Shown here: positions 3,822 through 11,394 of the stretch, piece by piece | How positions within the stretch are numbered: the stretch's first letter is position 1 | Layout: every line of letters begins with the position of its first letter | Source: SKVL01 sp051745565 | GTDB lineage: Bacteria; Patescibacteriota; Minisyncoccia; Phycocordibacterales; CSBR16-193 | NCBI GenBank assembly: GCA_051745565.1 | Contig: JBNJEF010000020.1 | Span: 1-11,460, forward strand | DNA length: 11,460 bases | Direction of reading: 5' to 3' | Made by a program: the position numbers and the translations under genes | Notes under the pieces: generated by a model | Told to the model about the DNA's origin: nothing | The model's database searches: none | What the model saw: only the letters and a program-made list of their open reading frames with translations

Positions 3822-6533
3822 TTAAGAGATAAGTTCCACTTTGGAATCATCAAACTTGACCGGACCTTCTCGCATCAGACTTCCCTTTCTTCCTTTCTTG
3901 ACGTCAAAACCAAGCTCACCATTTTTCTTCATCTTAACTGACACACATCCGCCTTTCATTATCCTCTTGGAGATCATCATAGATGCGATAGGTGTCATTA
4001 TCTTAACCTGTATGAGACGTTTTATAGGTCTGGCTCCGTACTGCGGATTATATCCCTCCTTGGCGAGATGGTCTATTACTCCGGATGAGACATTAAGCTC
4101 TATGTCTTTCTGCTTTAGTCTTTCCTTAACCTCTCCTATCTGTATATTAACTATTTCTCTAACCGCCTTCTTGCTCAATGTATCAAAGAGAACGATATCA
4201 TCAAGACGATTCAAGAACTCGGGGCGGAAGAAATCTTTCAAACTATCCATAACCTTACCTTTAACCGAAATGTAGTCATCTTCAATTCCTTCGGTAAAAC
4301 CGAGTTTTTGCATAGCATCAATATGCTGAGCTCCCACATTGGAAGTCATAACTATAATGGAATTGGTGAAATTGACCACTCTTCCTTTGGCATCTTTGAG
4401 TTGTCCGTTATCAAGCACCTGCAACAGTATGTTAAATACTTCCGGATGAGCTTTTTCTATCTCGTCAAGCAAAATAACCGAATAGGGTCGGTGTCGAACC
4501 GTTTCCGTAAAGCCCCCGCCTTCATCGTGTCCGACATAGCCCGGAGGTGATCCTATGAGCTTGGAAACCGAATGTTTTTCCATATATTCTGACATATCCA
4601 TTCTTATCAGAGCCCTTTCATCATCAAAGAGGAACTCGGCGAGTGCTTTGGTAAGTTCGGTTTTACCGACTCCGGTAGGACCCAAAAAGATGAAGGATCC
4701 TATAGGACGATTCGGGTCGGAAACACCGGCACGCGATCGTTTAATCGTATCGGCTATTTTGGTCACGGCCTCCTCTTGGCCGATCACACGCTTCTTAAGT
4801 TCGTCTTCCATTCTGTCCAATTTTTCGGCCTCCTCTTCAAGCATTCTGGAAACCGGAATTCCCGTCCAACGGGAAACCACATCGGCAATATCGGATTCGG
4901 TTATTTCCTCTTTAAGGATGCGCCTTGATCTCTGTAATTTCTTTAATCTTTTGGTCTTTTCCCTCAGCTCTTTCTCCAATTCGGGTATACTGCCATATCT
5001 TATTTCAGCCGCCTGAGAGAGATCCAGTTGCGCTTCGGCCGCTTCGGCATTAAGACGCAATTTTTCAAGTTCCTGTTTTATCTCTTTTATTCTGGAGACG
5101 GTTTCCTTCTCATTCTTCCAACGAAGATCTATGTCGTATATTTTTTCTTTCAAGTCGGCGACCTCTTTATCTATTTCTTTGATACGCTTTTGATTTTTAT
5201 CATTCCCGCTTCTCTTTTTACCTTCATCCATCTCTATATTCAGAGCCTCTCTTTCCACCTCAAGTTTCCTTATTTTGGAATAGGTCTCTTCCAGAACGGG
5301 AGGCATATTTTCCAAAGAGATCTTCAAGAAAGAGGCCGATTCATCTATAAGGTCTACAGCCTTATCCGGCAGGAACCTGTCCGTGATATAACGGCTGGAG
5401 AGAGAAACGGCGGCCACTATGGCGTCATCTGTTATACGAACGCCATGGTATAGCTCGTACTTCTCCTTAAGACCTCTTAGAATGGTTACGGCATCATCAA
5501 TGTTCGGCTCCTGTACATGAACCGGCTGGAAACGCCTGCTTAGTGCGGGATCTTTTTCAATATGTTTTTGATACTCCTTGAAAGTGGTCGCTCCTATGGC
5601 GCGAAGATCTCCTCTGGCCAAAGCCGGTTTTAGCATATTGGAAGCATCAACCGAACCCTCAGCTGCTCCAGCTCCGACAAGAGTATGTATCTCATCAATG
5701 AAAAGAACCGTCTTCCCTTCCGATTTTTCTATCTCCTTGATTATATTCTTCAGACGCTCTTCAAATTCACCTCTGTACTTGGTGCCGGCGATCAGTGTTC
5801 CCATATCAAGAGAAACTATCTCTTTATCCTTAAGTGATTCCGGAGCATTGCCGGCTGCTATTTTAGCAGCCAAACCTTCAGCTACGGCGGTTTTACCGAC
5901 ACCGGCTTCTCCGATCAAAATAGGATTATTTTTTGTTCTTCTTGAGAGTATCTGAACCACTCTGGATATCTCGTCATCTCTCCCTATTACCGGATCTAAT
6001 TTATGCTCTGAAGCCAGTTTCGTTAAGTTACGAGTATACTTTGCCAAGGAGCGGTACTGTTTGGGCTCCTGTGCCTCCATCTCACCAGCCTCACGGACCC
6101 TCTCCAAGACCTTCATAATGGAGTCCTTGTCCACTCTAAAGCGCGACATTACTTCTCTTGTAGTAGTGGAACTATCCACTACGGCCATAAAAAGGTGCTC
6201 GGTGGAGACATACTCATCGCCCATATCATTGGCAACCTTGGCCGATTGATCTATGGCTTGCGCCAACTCGGGAGTTAAGTATATCTGGTAAGATGAAGAA
6301 AGAGTTGTCCCCGCATTAGGAGATTCCAATACTTCCATAATGGTGTCTATAAGAGCCAAGTGATCTACTTCCAATCTGTCCAAAATGGAAACTATCACGC
6401 TCTCCTCTTGAGATACCAAAGCGGCCAAAAGATGCATCGGATTAACGTGGTTCTGTCCGCGCTCAATAGCCATCTCATGTGCCTTCCTAATGGCCTCTTT
6501 TGCTTTTGTTGTAAATTGATTGAATGGTGGCAT
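3822..6533 (-). CDS. clpB: ClpB/ClpC-type AAA+ unfoldase (disaggregase)
   Basis: 903 residues from ATG 6533 (MPPFNQFTTKAKEAI). Order: Clp_N double repeat (about 1-150); AAA-1 with Walker A GEAGVGKT (208-215), Walker B VLFIDE (276-281) and arginine fingers RRF (333-335); a long coiled-coil M-domain (about 402-537) with the ClpB signature A-A-E-I-R-Y-G-x-I-P-E-L-E-K-E-L; AAA-2 with Walker A GPTGVGKT (618-625), Walker B VILLDE (686-691), FRPEFLNR (769-776) and sensor-2 GARPIKR (833-839). ClpB works with DnaK to pull proteins out of aggregates. Unusually, the stretch 730-776 looks like ClpC and holds L-G-F (744-746), the tripeptide type by which ClpC/ClpX dock on ClpP, so it may also feed a protease. 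It is longer than E. coli ClpB (857). The frame extends upstream to 6572, but the promoter lies there, so 6533 is the start. The leader is short, with no Shine-Dalgarno site. Confidence 0.92.
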   Translation of the reverse strand: MPPFNQFTTKAKEAIRKAHEMAIERGQNHVNPMHLLAALVSQEESVIVSILDRLEVDHLALIDTIMEVLESPNAGTTLSSSYQIYLTPELAQAIDQSAKVANDMGDEYVSTEHLFMAVVDSSTTTREVMSRFRVDKDSIMKVLERVREAGEMEAQEPKQYRSLAKYTRNLTKLASEHKLDPVIGRDDEISRVVQILSRRTKNNPILIGEAGVGKTAVAEGLAAKIAAGNAPESLKDKEIVSLDMGTLIAGTKYRGEFEERLKNIIKEIEKSEGKTVLFIDEIHTLVGAGAAEGSVDASNMLKPALARGDLRAIGATTFKEYQKHIEKDPALSRRFQPVHVQEPNIDDAVTILRGLKEKYELYHGVRITDDAIVAAVSLSSRYITDRFLPDKAVDLIDESASFLKISLENMPPVLEETYSKIRKLEVEREALNIEMDEGKKRSGNDKNQKRIKEIDKEVADLKEKIYDIDLRWKNEKETVSRIKEIKQELEKLRLNAEAAEAQLDLSQAAEIRYGSIPELEKELREKTKRLKKLQRSRRILKEEITESDIADVVSRWTGIPVSRMLEEEAEKLDRMEDELKKRVIGQEEAVTKIADTIKRSRAGVSDPNRPIGSFIFLGPTGVGKTELTKALAEFLFDDERALIRMDMSEYMEKHSVSKLIGSPPGYVGHDEGGGFTETVRHRPYSVILLDEIEKAHPEVFNILLQVLDNGQLKDAKGRVVNFTNSIIVMTSNVGAQHIDAMQKLGFTEGIEDDYISVKGKVMDSLKDFFRPEFLNRLDDIVLFDTLSKKAVREIVNIQIGEVKERLKQKDIELNVSSGVIDHLAKEGYNPQYGARPIKRLIQVKIMTPIASMMISKRIMKGGCVSVKMKKNGELGFDVKKGRKGSLMREGPVKFDDSKVELIS

Positions 6534-6553
6534 AAATAATAAGTTGGTGTAAA

Positions 6554-6582
6554 ATAATACTACACATATCAAGTTAAGTCAA
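6554..6582 (-). promoter_or_regulatory. Sigma70-type promoter of the clpB gene
   Basis: On the minus strand, TTGACT (6582-6577), a 17-base spacer and TATTAT (6559-6554). The -35 begins 2 bases after the stop of the upstream gene. Transcription should start near 6547, about 13 bases before ATG 6533. No CIRCE or sigma32-like heat-shock element is visible. Confidence 0.75.
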
Positions 6583-6584
6583 AA

Positions 6585-7439
6585 CTACTCCTCCTCGGCT
6601 TCTTCGCCTTCTTCTTCGCCTTCTTCCAGGTATTCAGCTATCTTAGTCTCTATAACAGATAGAGGGGTGTATTCTCCCGTATTATCACCTGTTTGAAATC
6701 CCCATACTTCTCCGCTTAAATTAGCCAGGATCGCTCCGGACTGGAGCTTGTCTATCCCGTCAACACCCAAGGTTAAGATATTATCATTTTCTTCATCTCT
6801 TTCAAACCAAGCAACCCTTCCGACATATAGTTCATCTCTATCGCTTCCTCCTATATGGATAACGGTGGCGCCTCTGTGAGGTGTCATTTCAGAGAGATCA
6901 ATAGTAGAAGGAAATTCATTTCCAGTAGTGCTGGCAACAGAAAAACCGAGATCGGAAGAAAAGACCACTTCTGCTTGAGTGTTCTCTGCCTCTTCCTCTC
7001 CATTTCCACCCTCTTCTTCGGTCTCCGCCTCTTCTTTTTGAGTATCTAAAAGGAACCTCTCTCCTTCACTCGCGGAAAAAGGCAGAACGGCTATACTTTT
7101 ATCTTTAAGGAACATTCCCCTGCTTACAAATTCGCCCTCATCACCTAAAACCAAAAAACCCAGTGATGCGATCTGCTCATTAACATCAATTATAATGTCA
7201 TCTCCTCTATCTATAACCCTCTCTTCAACGATCTCTTTTACTTCCGTAACCTCGGTTTTCTCCACCTCCGTCGGGGAAACATATTCCACCGTTCTCTCAA
7301 CCACTCTATCAACTCCGCGAGTAACAGCAGGAGGCGCATGATCCATCAGAGAGGCGGTAATAATACCGGCAGCTATAGAGGTTACGAAACTTACCAATAT
7401 AACAAGTAGGACAAGTTGTCTTTGATTTAGGTCTTCCAT
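6585..7439 (-). CDS. Membrane-anchored acidic protein, possible degenerate HtrA/trypsin-like protease
   Basis: 284 residues from ATG 7439. One N-terminal membrane helix (about 8-31), then a polar stalk (residues 37-80, R-V-V-E-R-T-V-E motif) that I recall from CPR proteins. Next is a beta-rich domain (about 85-270) interrupted by a Glu-rich insert (about 134-153), and a Glu-rich C-terminus. The pieces I-A-S-L-G-F-L-V-L-G-D-E-G-E-F-V and L-Q-S-G-A-I-L-A-N-L-S-G-E-V-W-G-F line up with the first strands and the G-N-S-G-G-P...D-G-E-V-V-G-I region of S1C proteases. The catalytic Ser motif is not intact and no clear His or Asp is seen. So it may be an inactive relative; this is inference. A TTG at 7445 would add two residues but falls at the predicted transcription start. 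It lies upstream of clpB in the same direction, but clpB has its own promoter. Confidence 0.7.
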   Translation of the reverse strand: MEDLNQRQLVLLVILVSFVTSIAAGIITASLMDHAPPAVTRGVDRVVERTVEYVSPTEVEKTEVTEVKEIVEERVIDRGDDIIIDVNEQIASLGFLVLGDEGEFVSRGMFLKDKSIAVLPFSASEGERFLLDTQKEEAETEEEGGNGEEEAENTQAEVVFSSDLGFSVASTTGNEFPSTIDLSEMTPHRGATVIHIGGSDRDELYVGRVAWFERDEENDNILTLGVDGIDKLQSGAILANLSGEVWGFQTGDNTGEYTPLSVIETKIAEYLEEGEEEGEEAEEE

Positions 7440-7447
7440 GAACAAAG

Positions 7448-7477
7448 CTTATACCTTAATATTAAAAGAAAAACCAA
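7448..7477 (-). promoter_or_regulatory. Promoter candidate giving a nearly leaderless mRNA
   Basis: On the minus strand, TTGGTT (7477-7472), an 18-base spacer and TATAAG (7453-7448). Transcription would start about 2 bases before ATG 7439, leaving no room for a ribosome-binding site. Confidence 0.5.
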
Positions 7478-7495
7478 GCAGGTGCAAACGCAAAC

Positions 7496-8662
7496 CTAGA
7501 GATCAAGTGCGCTTTTAAGAGCTTGGGAAACTCCGGATATATCAGACTCGGTACTATATCTGCCTAAAGAGAATCTGACAGAAGAGGAAATGCACTCCTT
7601 TTTACCCAAAGCTTCCAGAACGTGAGAATAACCACCCTTATTCTTGGCGCTACAAGCACTGGAGGAGGAACAAGCAACCCCCAGAGCATCCATTCTTAAA
7701 ACCAAAAACTCGCTCTCCGAATCCGGAAAACATATATTAACAATATGAGCAACACTCTCTTTTGGATCTCCGTTAACAGAAGAGTGAGGGATATTCGTGG
7801 TGATATCCTCTATTAACCTCTCCTTAAGATCTCCAACTCTTTCCCTCTCCGAGGTCATATTCTCCGTAGCTATCCTCAGGGCTTCGGCCATAGCGCAAGC
7901 TGAAACATTACTCTCCGTTCCCGACCTTACACCGAACTCCTGCCCTCCTCCATAAATAACGGGTTTCAGCTCAAAACCGACACGGGAGAACAAAACTCCC
8001 ACTCCCTTGGGGCCGTATATCTTTGAACCGTCCAAGGTTAGGGCATCTACTTTGAGCCCCTCCGGTCTTATCGGCAAATAACAGGGTGCTTGGCTGGCAT
8101 CGGAATGAAAATATATGGGATAACCTCTTTCTCGCTCTATCCTCTCTATACCCTTACCTATATCCCTTATGGGCTGTATGGTCCCTATTTCATTATTAAC
8201 GTACATAACCGAAACCACTTTTGTTTCCGGACGAATTGCATTTAGGACCTCTTGGCTGTCCACCTGACCCCTCTCATCAACCCCGACGTAGGTAACGGAA
8301 GCACCCATTCTCTCCAGTGCTCTGCAACTCTCCAAAACAGCAGGATGCTCAATAGCGGTCGTTACAATATGACTTTTTTCCGGATCATCTATTCTTCCGC
8401 GAATAGCCAAATTACAAGACTCCGTTCCGCTCCCTGTGAATATAACCTCTCTGGGCCTGCACTCTAAAATACCGGCGACCTTTTCTCGCGAATCCTCCAA
8501 AAGACACCGCGCCTCCACTCCTTCTTTGTAAACGGCCGAAGGATTGGCGAAGAGGGGTTCAATATCCCTCATTACCTTGGAAACTCTCTCGTCCACCGGA
8601 GTAGTGGAAGCATAGTCCATAAATATTCGCCTTTTTGGGGCTTTAAATAAAGTGGAAAACAT
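7496..8662 (-). CDS. nifS: Cysteine desulfurase (NifS/IscS family)
   Basis: 388 residues from ATG 8662. A PLP-dependent enzyme that takes sulfur from cysteine as a persulfide for Fe-S clusters or tRNA thiolation, releasing alanine. Visible: the entry motif DYASTTPVDE; G-S-G-T-E-S-C-N-L-A-I; the PLP-stacking His106 (AIEHPAV); Asp188 and Gln191 (HSDASQA); the PLP lysine 214 in DGSKIYGPKG; the GGGQEFGVRSGTES block; the catalytic Cys337 in C-S-S-S-S-A-C-S-A-K; and the C-terminal V-R-F-S-L-G-R-Y. The residue before the PLP lysine is Ser rather than the usual His. The length is normal for the family. The frame opens earlier, at 8695, but that ATG lies inside the -10 hexamer, so 8662 is chosen. No scaffold (iscU), mnmA or thiI homologue is adjacent, so the sulfur acceptor is unknown. 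Confidence 0.93.
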   Translation of the reverse strand: MFSTLFKAPKRRIFMDYASTTPVDERVSKVMRDIEPLFANPSAVYKEGVEARCLLEDSREKVAGILECRPREVIFTGSGTESCNLAIRGRIDDPEKSHIVTTAIEHPAVLESCRALERMGASVTYVGVDERGQVDSQEVLNAIRPETKVVSVMYVNNEIGTIQPIRDIGKGIERIERERGYPIYFHSDASQAPCYLPIRPEGLKVDALTLDGSKIYGPKGVGVLFSRVGFELKPVIYGGGQEFGVRSGTESNVSACAMAEALRIATENMTSERERVGDLKERLIEDITTNIPHSSVNGDPKESVAHIVNICFPDSESEFLVLRMDALGVACSSSSACSAKNKGGYSHVLEALGKKECISSSVRFSLGRYSTESDISGVSQALKSALDL

Positions 8663-8690
8663 TTTGCTCTTTGAAATACTTTCGTATATA

Positions 8691-8719
8691 ATCATACGTT
8701 GTTAATCCTTAATTCTCAA
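8691..8719 (-). promoter_or_regulatory. Sigma70-type promoter of the cysteine desulfurase gene
   Basis: On the minus strand, TTGAGA (8719-8714), a 17-base spacer and TATGAT (8696-8691). Transcription from about 8684 gives a 22-nt leader with a weak AAAGAG motif before ATG 8662. The -35 sits in a small palindrome (TTCTCAAGAGAA) shared with the divergent DUF4446 gene. Confidence 0.7.
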
Positions 8720-8735
8720 GAGAATAGAACTAAAC

Positions 8736-9242
8736 ATGGGATCATTAGAGAACTTGCCGACAGAATATATAATCTTGGCTATCGGAGCATTGGCACTTGC
8801 AAGCTTCATATTCAACATAACTCTTTATCTAAAAGTCAACAAATTAAAACAGAGTATAAAGGATATGTTAGGCGGAGAGTCGGCAAAAACGATAGAAGAC
8901 TCCCTGAAAAAGACCGCCGAAAAACTTAAAGAAAAAGAAAGAAAAGAAGAAGAGATAAAGAACCGATTAATTTCACTTGAAAAGCGCATGAAGAAAAGCA
9001 TCCGCGGAGTGGAAACCGTAAGATTCAACCCCTTTAAGGGAATCGGCGGTGGAGGAAATCAGAGCTTTTCCACGTCCTTTGTTGACGAAGAGGGTGATGG
9101 TGTGGTAATTTCAACACTGTATTCACGTGAGAGAGTTGGTGTTTACGGCAAGCCCGTCAGCGGATTCTCCTCCGAGCACACCTTATCCGAAGAGGAAGAA
9201 AGATCACTGAATAAAGCAAGAGAGAGGATAAAAGGTGAATAA
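8736..9242 (+). CDS. DUF4446 family membrane protein
   Basis: 168 residues. One N-terminal membrane helix (about 11-32), then a charged coiled-coil stretch (about 34-86, Lys/Glu repeats). The conserved DUF4446 domain follows (about 87-160), recognised by V-R-F-N-P-F-K-G, G-G-N-Q-S-F-S, D-E-E-G-D-G-V-V-I-S-T-L-Y-S-R-E and the ending L-S-E-E-E-E. The family is widespread in Firmicutes and CPR and has no known function. The topology suggests a short outside tail and a large cytoplasmic part. ATG 8736 fits the membrane helix; there is no Shine-Dalgarno site. It is divergent from the desulfurase with only 73 bases between the chosen starts. Downstream, a hairpin with T-run separates it from infB. 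Confidence 0.85.
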   Translation: MGSLENLPTEYIILAIGALALASFIFNITLYLKVNKLKQSIKDMLGGESAKTIEDSLKKTAEKLKEKERKEEEIKNRLISLEKRMKKSIRGVETVRFNPFKGIGGGGNQSFSTSFVDEEGDGVVISTLYSRERVGVYGKPVSGFSSEHTLSEEEERSLNKARERIKGE

Positions 9243-9251
9243 ACTCTTGTG

Positions 9252-9322
9252 CTCGGTTTACCTTCCTTTGCGAAGGAAGTAAATGCAAAAGCGAAAACGC
9301 TCGCTTTTTAATTAAAACCGAG
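9252..9322 (+). promoter_or_regulatory. Three-way-junction RNA structure between the DUF4446 gene and infB
   Basis: A closing 8-bp helix, CTCGGTTT (9252-9259) with AAACCGAG (9315-9322), surrounds two hairpins. These are CTTCCTT/AAGGAAG with a TGCG loop (9262-9279) and AAAAGCGA/TCGCTTTT (9287-9308). The last is followed by TTTTTAATT, so it can also work as a terminator. It occupies almost the whole 104-base gap and ends 24 bases before the infB start. It could be an attenuator or autoregulatory site; that is inference. Confidence 0.6.
9287..9309 (+). terminator. Terminator/attenuator hairpin upstream of infB
   Basis: An 8-bp stem, AAAAGCGA with TCGCTTTT, a 6-nt loop and five T at the 3' side. 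It lies 45 bases beyond the DUF4446 stop. It can alternatively form a smaller GCG-AAAA-CGC hairpin. No separate promoter with a good -35 is seen before infB, so read-through of this element may supply infB. Confidence 0.6.
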
Positions 9323-9346
9323 TAACCGAAAATTTCAATAGAATAT

Positions 9347-10876
9347 ATGAAAAAGGAAACCTCAAAAAAAGAAACCTCTCGCCCTCCGATAGTTGCCGTA
9401 TTGGGACATGTTGACCACGGCAAATCAACCCTGCTTGACCATATCAGAAAAACCAACACCACAGATAAAGAGGCCGGTGGCATAACCCAGTGCCTATCAA
9501 GTTACGAGATAACCCACACCAATAAAGAAACGGGAGAAGAAACCTACATAACTTTCCTGGATACACCGGGACACGAAGCTTTCACCGCCCTAAGAGAGAG
9601 AGGGACGGCTACGGCGGATGTAGTGGTACTGGTAGTTTCCGCCGAAGACGGAGTGATGCCTCAAACCAAAGAAGTTATTGACAACCTTCAGGCCACGGAA
9701 ACACCCTTCGTTGTCGCTATAAACAAAATAGATACCCCCAAAGCTAACATAGACAGAACCAAACAGTCATTGGCGGAAAACCAGGTTTACTTGGAAGAAT
9801 GGCACGGGGACGTGCCGGCTGTGGAAATTTCCGCTAAAAGCGGTGAAGGGGTGCCGGAACTGTTGGATATGATACTGCTTATGACCGAAATGGAAGAGCT
9901 TACAGGTGATCCTGAGAATGAAGCGAAGGGGTTTGTTCTTGAATCCACAGTCAATCCCAAAACAGGTATAGGGGCTATGCTTATCATAAAAGACGGCACT
10001 CTCCGTACTGGAGAATTCGTAGTGGCGGGTAACGCCTTCTCACCGGTACGACAGATACAGGTCTGCGACGGAAGCACCGTGGAAGAGAGAAGCTTCTCCA
10101 GTCCGGTATATGTCGCCGGATGGAATGAGCAACCGAAAGTAGGAAGTGATTTTTACACGGTCAAAACAAAAAAGGAAGCCGAGAAAAAGGTCAAAGAATC
10201 ATCTCTTTCTTTTTTGAGCGAAAAACAAGAGGAAACAGGAGAAGTAGAAATACCGGATTCCGAAATAAGGAACATCCCCATAATACTAAAAACGGATGCC
10301 ATCGGTTCTGTTGAGGCTATAAAACAAGAAATACATAAAGTGACAAAGAAGAATCCCGACGTGTGCTTCTACTTTATTACAGCCGAGGCCGGATCTGTTA
10401 CCGAAAAAGATGTCCAAACCGCCGATATTGATCCGGAAACTCTGCTACTGGGCTTTAATACATCAATTAACCCCGCCGCCAAACGTGTCAGTGAAAATCT
10501 AAATGTTGAACCGAGATTTTTCTCCGTCATATACGAACTGACCGACTGGCTTGAAGATTACCTTAAAAGAACAAGAGAACTCAAAGAAACAGAAAAAGAG
10601 CACGGTGCTCTAAAAATACTTAAGTTCTTCAGCTCAAGCAAGAAAGGACACGTCTTAGGAGGAGTGATCAAAACCGGTACAGTATCAAAAGGAGACCGCG
10701 TGAAAATATTGAGAAATGATGAAGAGATCGGACAAGGGCGCGTTAAAGAGATGCAACAACAAAAGAACCCGGCAAGCTCCGTAAAAGAAGGCCAAGAATG
10801 CGGGATAATGCTTGACTCTCCCGTTAAACCGAACGATGGAGATATGCTCTCGGCTTTCACTGTCGTAAAAGAATAA
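9347..10876 (+). CDS. infB: Translation initiation factor IF-2 (short form)
   Basis: 509 residues. The GTPase that places initiator tRNA on the small subunit and joins the subunits. G motifs: G1 GHVDHGKS (20-27), G2 GITQ (45-48), G3 DTPGHEAF with the catalytic His76, G4 NKID (126-129), G5 SAK (162-164). Domain II follows (about 190-275), then domain III (about 308-410) with the L-K-T-D-A-I-G-S-V-E-A start. The C2 domain (about 418-509) binds fMet-tRNA. The whole N-terminal region found in E. coli IF-2 (890 residues) is missing: only 13 residues come before the G domain, as in minimal CPR proteins. G1 has Ser where most IF-2 have Thr (GKS/T), and the usual H-I-G-A-Y after G2 is C-L-S-S-Y. No Shine-Dalgarno site. 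rbfA begins 5 bases after the stop, so they are cotranscribed. Confidence 0.96.
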   Translation: MKKETSKKETSRPPIVAVLGHVDHGKSTLLDHIRKTNTTDKEAGGITQCLSSYEITHTNKETGEETYITFLDTPGHEAFTALRERGTATADVVVLVVSAEDGVMPQTKEVIDNLQATETPFVVAINKIDTPKANIDRTKQSLAENQVYLEEWHGDVPAVEISAKSGEGVPELLDMILLMTEMEELTGDPENEAKGFVLESTVNPKTGIGAMLIIKDGTLRTGEFVVAGNAFSPVRQIQVCDGSTVEERSFSSPVYVAGWNEQPKVGSDFYTVKTKKEAEKKVKESSLSFLSEKQEETGEVEIPDSEIRNIPIILKTDAIGSVEAIKQEIHKVTKKNPDVCFYFITAEAGSVTEKDVQTADIDPETLLLGFNTSINPAAKRVSENLNVEPRFFSVIYELTDWLEDYLKRTRELKETEKEHGALKILKFFSSSKKGHVLGGVIKTGTVSKGDRVKILRNDEEIGQGRVKEMQQQKNPASSVKEGQECGIMLDSPVKPNDGDMLSAFTVVKE

Positions 10877-10881
10877 TTTCT

Positions 10882-11205
10882 ATGAAATACCGTAGGGAAA
10901 AATTCATTTCCGCACTCCATGAGGCCGCCAGTAAATATCTGTCAGGAAAAAAATACGGCAACTCAATGGTAACGGTAACGTCCGTAAATGTCAGCGACGA
11001 CCTGTCCAGAGCGAATATCAGAGTAACCGTCTATCCCGAGTCGGAAAATGCTTTGGTTTTGAAAAAATTAAACCGCGGAAAAGGTGTATTTGCCGAATAT
11101 ATGAAAAAGAACACCCGTATATCTACAATCCCCTTGGTTTCTTTTTCCATAGATGAAGGCGAAAAATATCGCCAAAGAATAGACGATCTATCCAAGGAAA
11201 TTTAA
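10882..11205 (+). CDS. rbfA: Ribosome-binding factor A
   Basis: 107 residues. RbfA is a KH-fold factor that binds the immature 30S subunit near the 5' end of 16S rRNA during late assembly. Visible: the basic start (R-R-E-K-F), the M-V-T-V-T-S-V-N-V-S-D-D-L-S-R-A strand-helix block (about 29-44), I-R-V-T-V-Y-P, and the final V-S-F-S-I-D-E-G...R-I-D-D-L. The length is at the short end of the family (about 110-130). It lies 5 bases after infB, the standard infB-rbfA pair, and is probably translated by coupling because no Shine-Dalgarno site is visible. A strong terminator follows at 11224. Confidence 0.9.
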   Translation: MKYRREKFISALHEAASKYLSGKKYGNSMVTVTSVNVSDDLSRANIRVTVYPESENALVLKKLNRGKGVFAEYMKKNTRISTIPLVSFSIDEGEKYRQRIDDLSKEI

Positions 11206-11223
11206 AAGAAAGAGAAAAGAAAT

Positions 11224-11259
11224 AATAAAAAGCCCTTAACTTAAAAAGGGCTTTTTATT
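11224..11259. terminator. Bidirectional terminator between rbfA and tRNA-Leu
   Basis: A 14-bp stem (11224-11237 with 11246-11259) with core AAAAAGCCCTT/AAGGGCTTTTT and an 8-nt loop. T-runs on both strands let it end the infB-rbfA transcript on the plus strand and the tRNA-Leu transcript on the minus strand. Confidence 0.85.
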
Positions 11260-11291
11260 TATTGAAAGATAATATACTTTCAAGACCTATG

Positions 11292-11373
11292 TGGGCGGGA
11301 GAGGACTTGAACCTCCATGCCTTGCGGCACCAGCTCCTAAGGCTGGCGTGTCTACCAATTTCACCACCCGCCC
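11292..11373 (-). tRNA. trnL: tRNA-Leu (anticodon TAG)
   Basis: A class II tRNA of 82 nt on the minus strand. Its acceptor is GGGCGGG with CCCGCCC, discriminator A. The anticodon stem is CCAGC/GCTGG around CTTAGGA, giving anticodon TAG. The variable arm is TGCC-GCAA-GGCA, and the T-arm is GGAGG/CCTCT around TTCAAGT. CCA is not encoded. An AT-rich stretch with TATTAT/TATATT just upstream (about 11380-11394) is a possible -10 region, but no clear -35 goes with it. Confidence 0.96.
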
Positions 11374-11394
11374 AAATGCACAATATATAATAAC

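Noticed and set aside
9335..9346. TAGAAT as a -10 promoter of infB
   Set aside because: It ends 2 bases before the ATG, which would put the transcription start inside the gene, and there is no -35.
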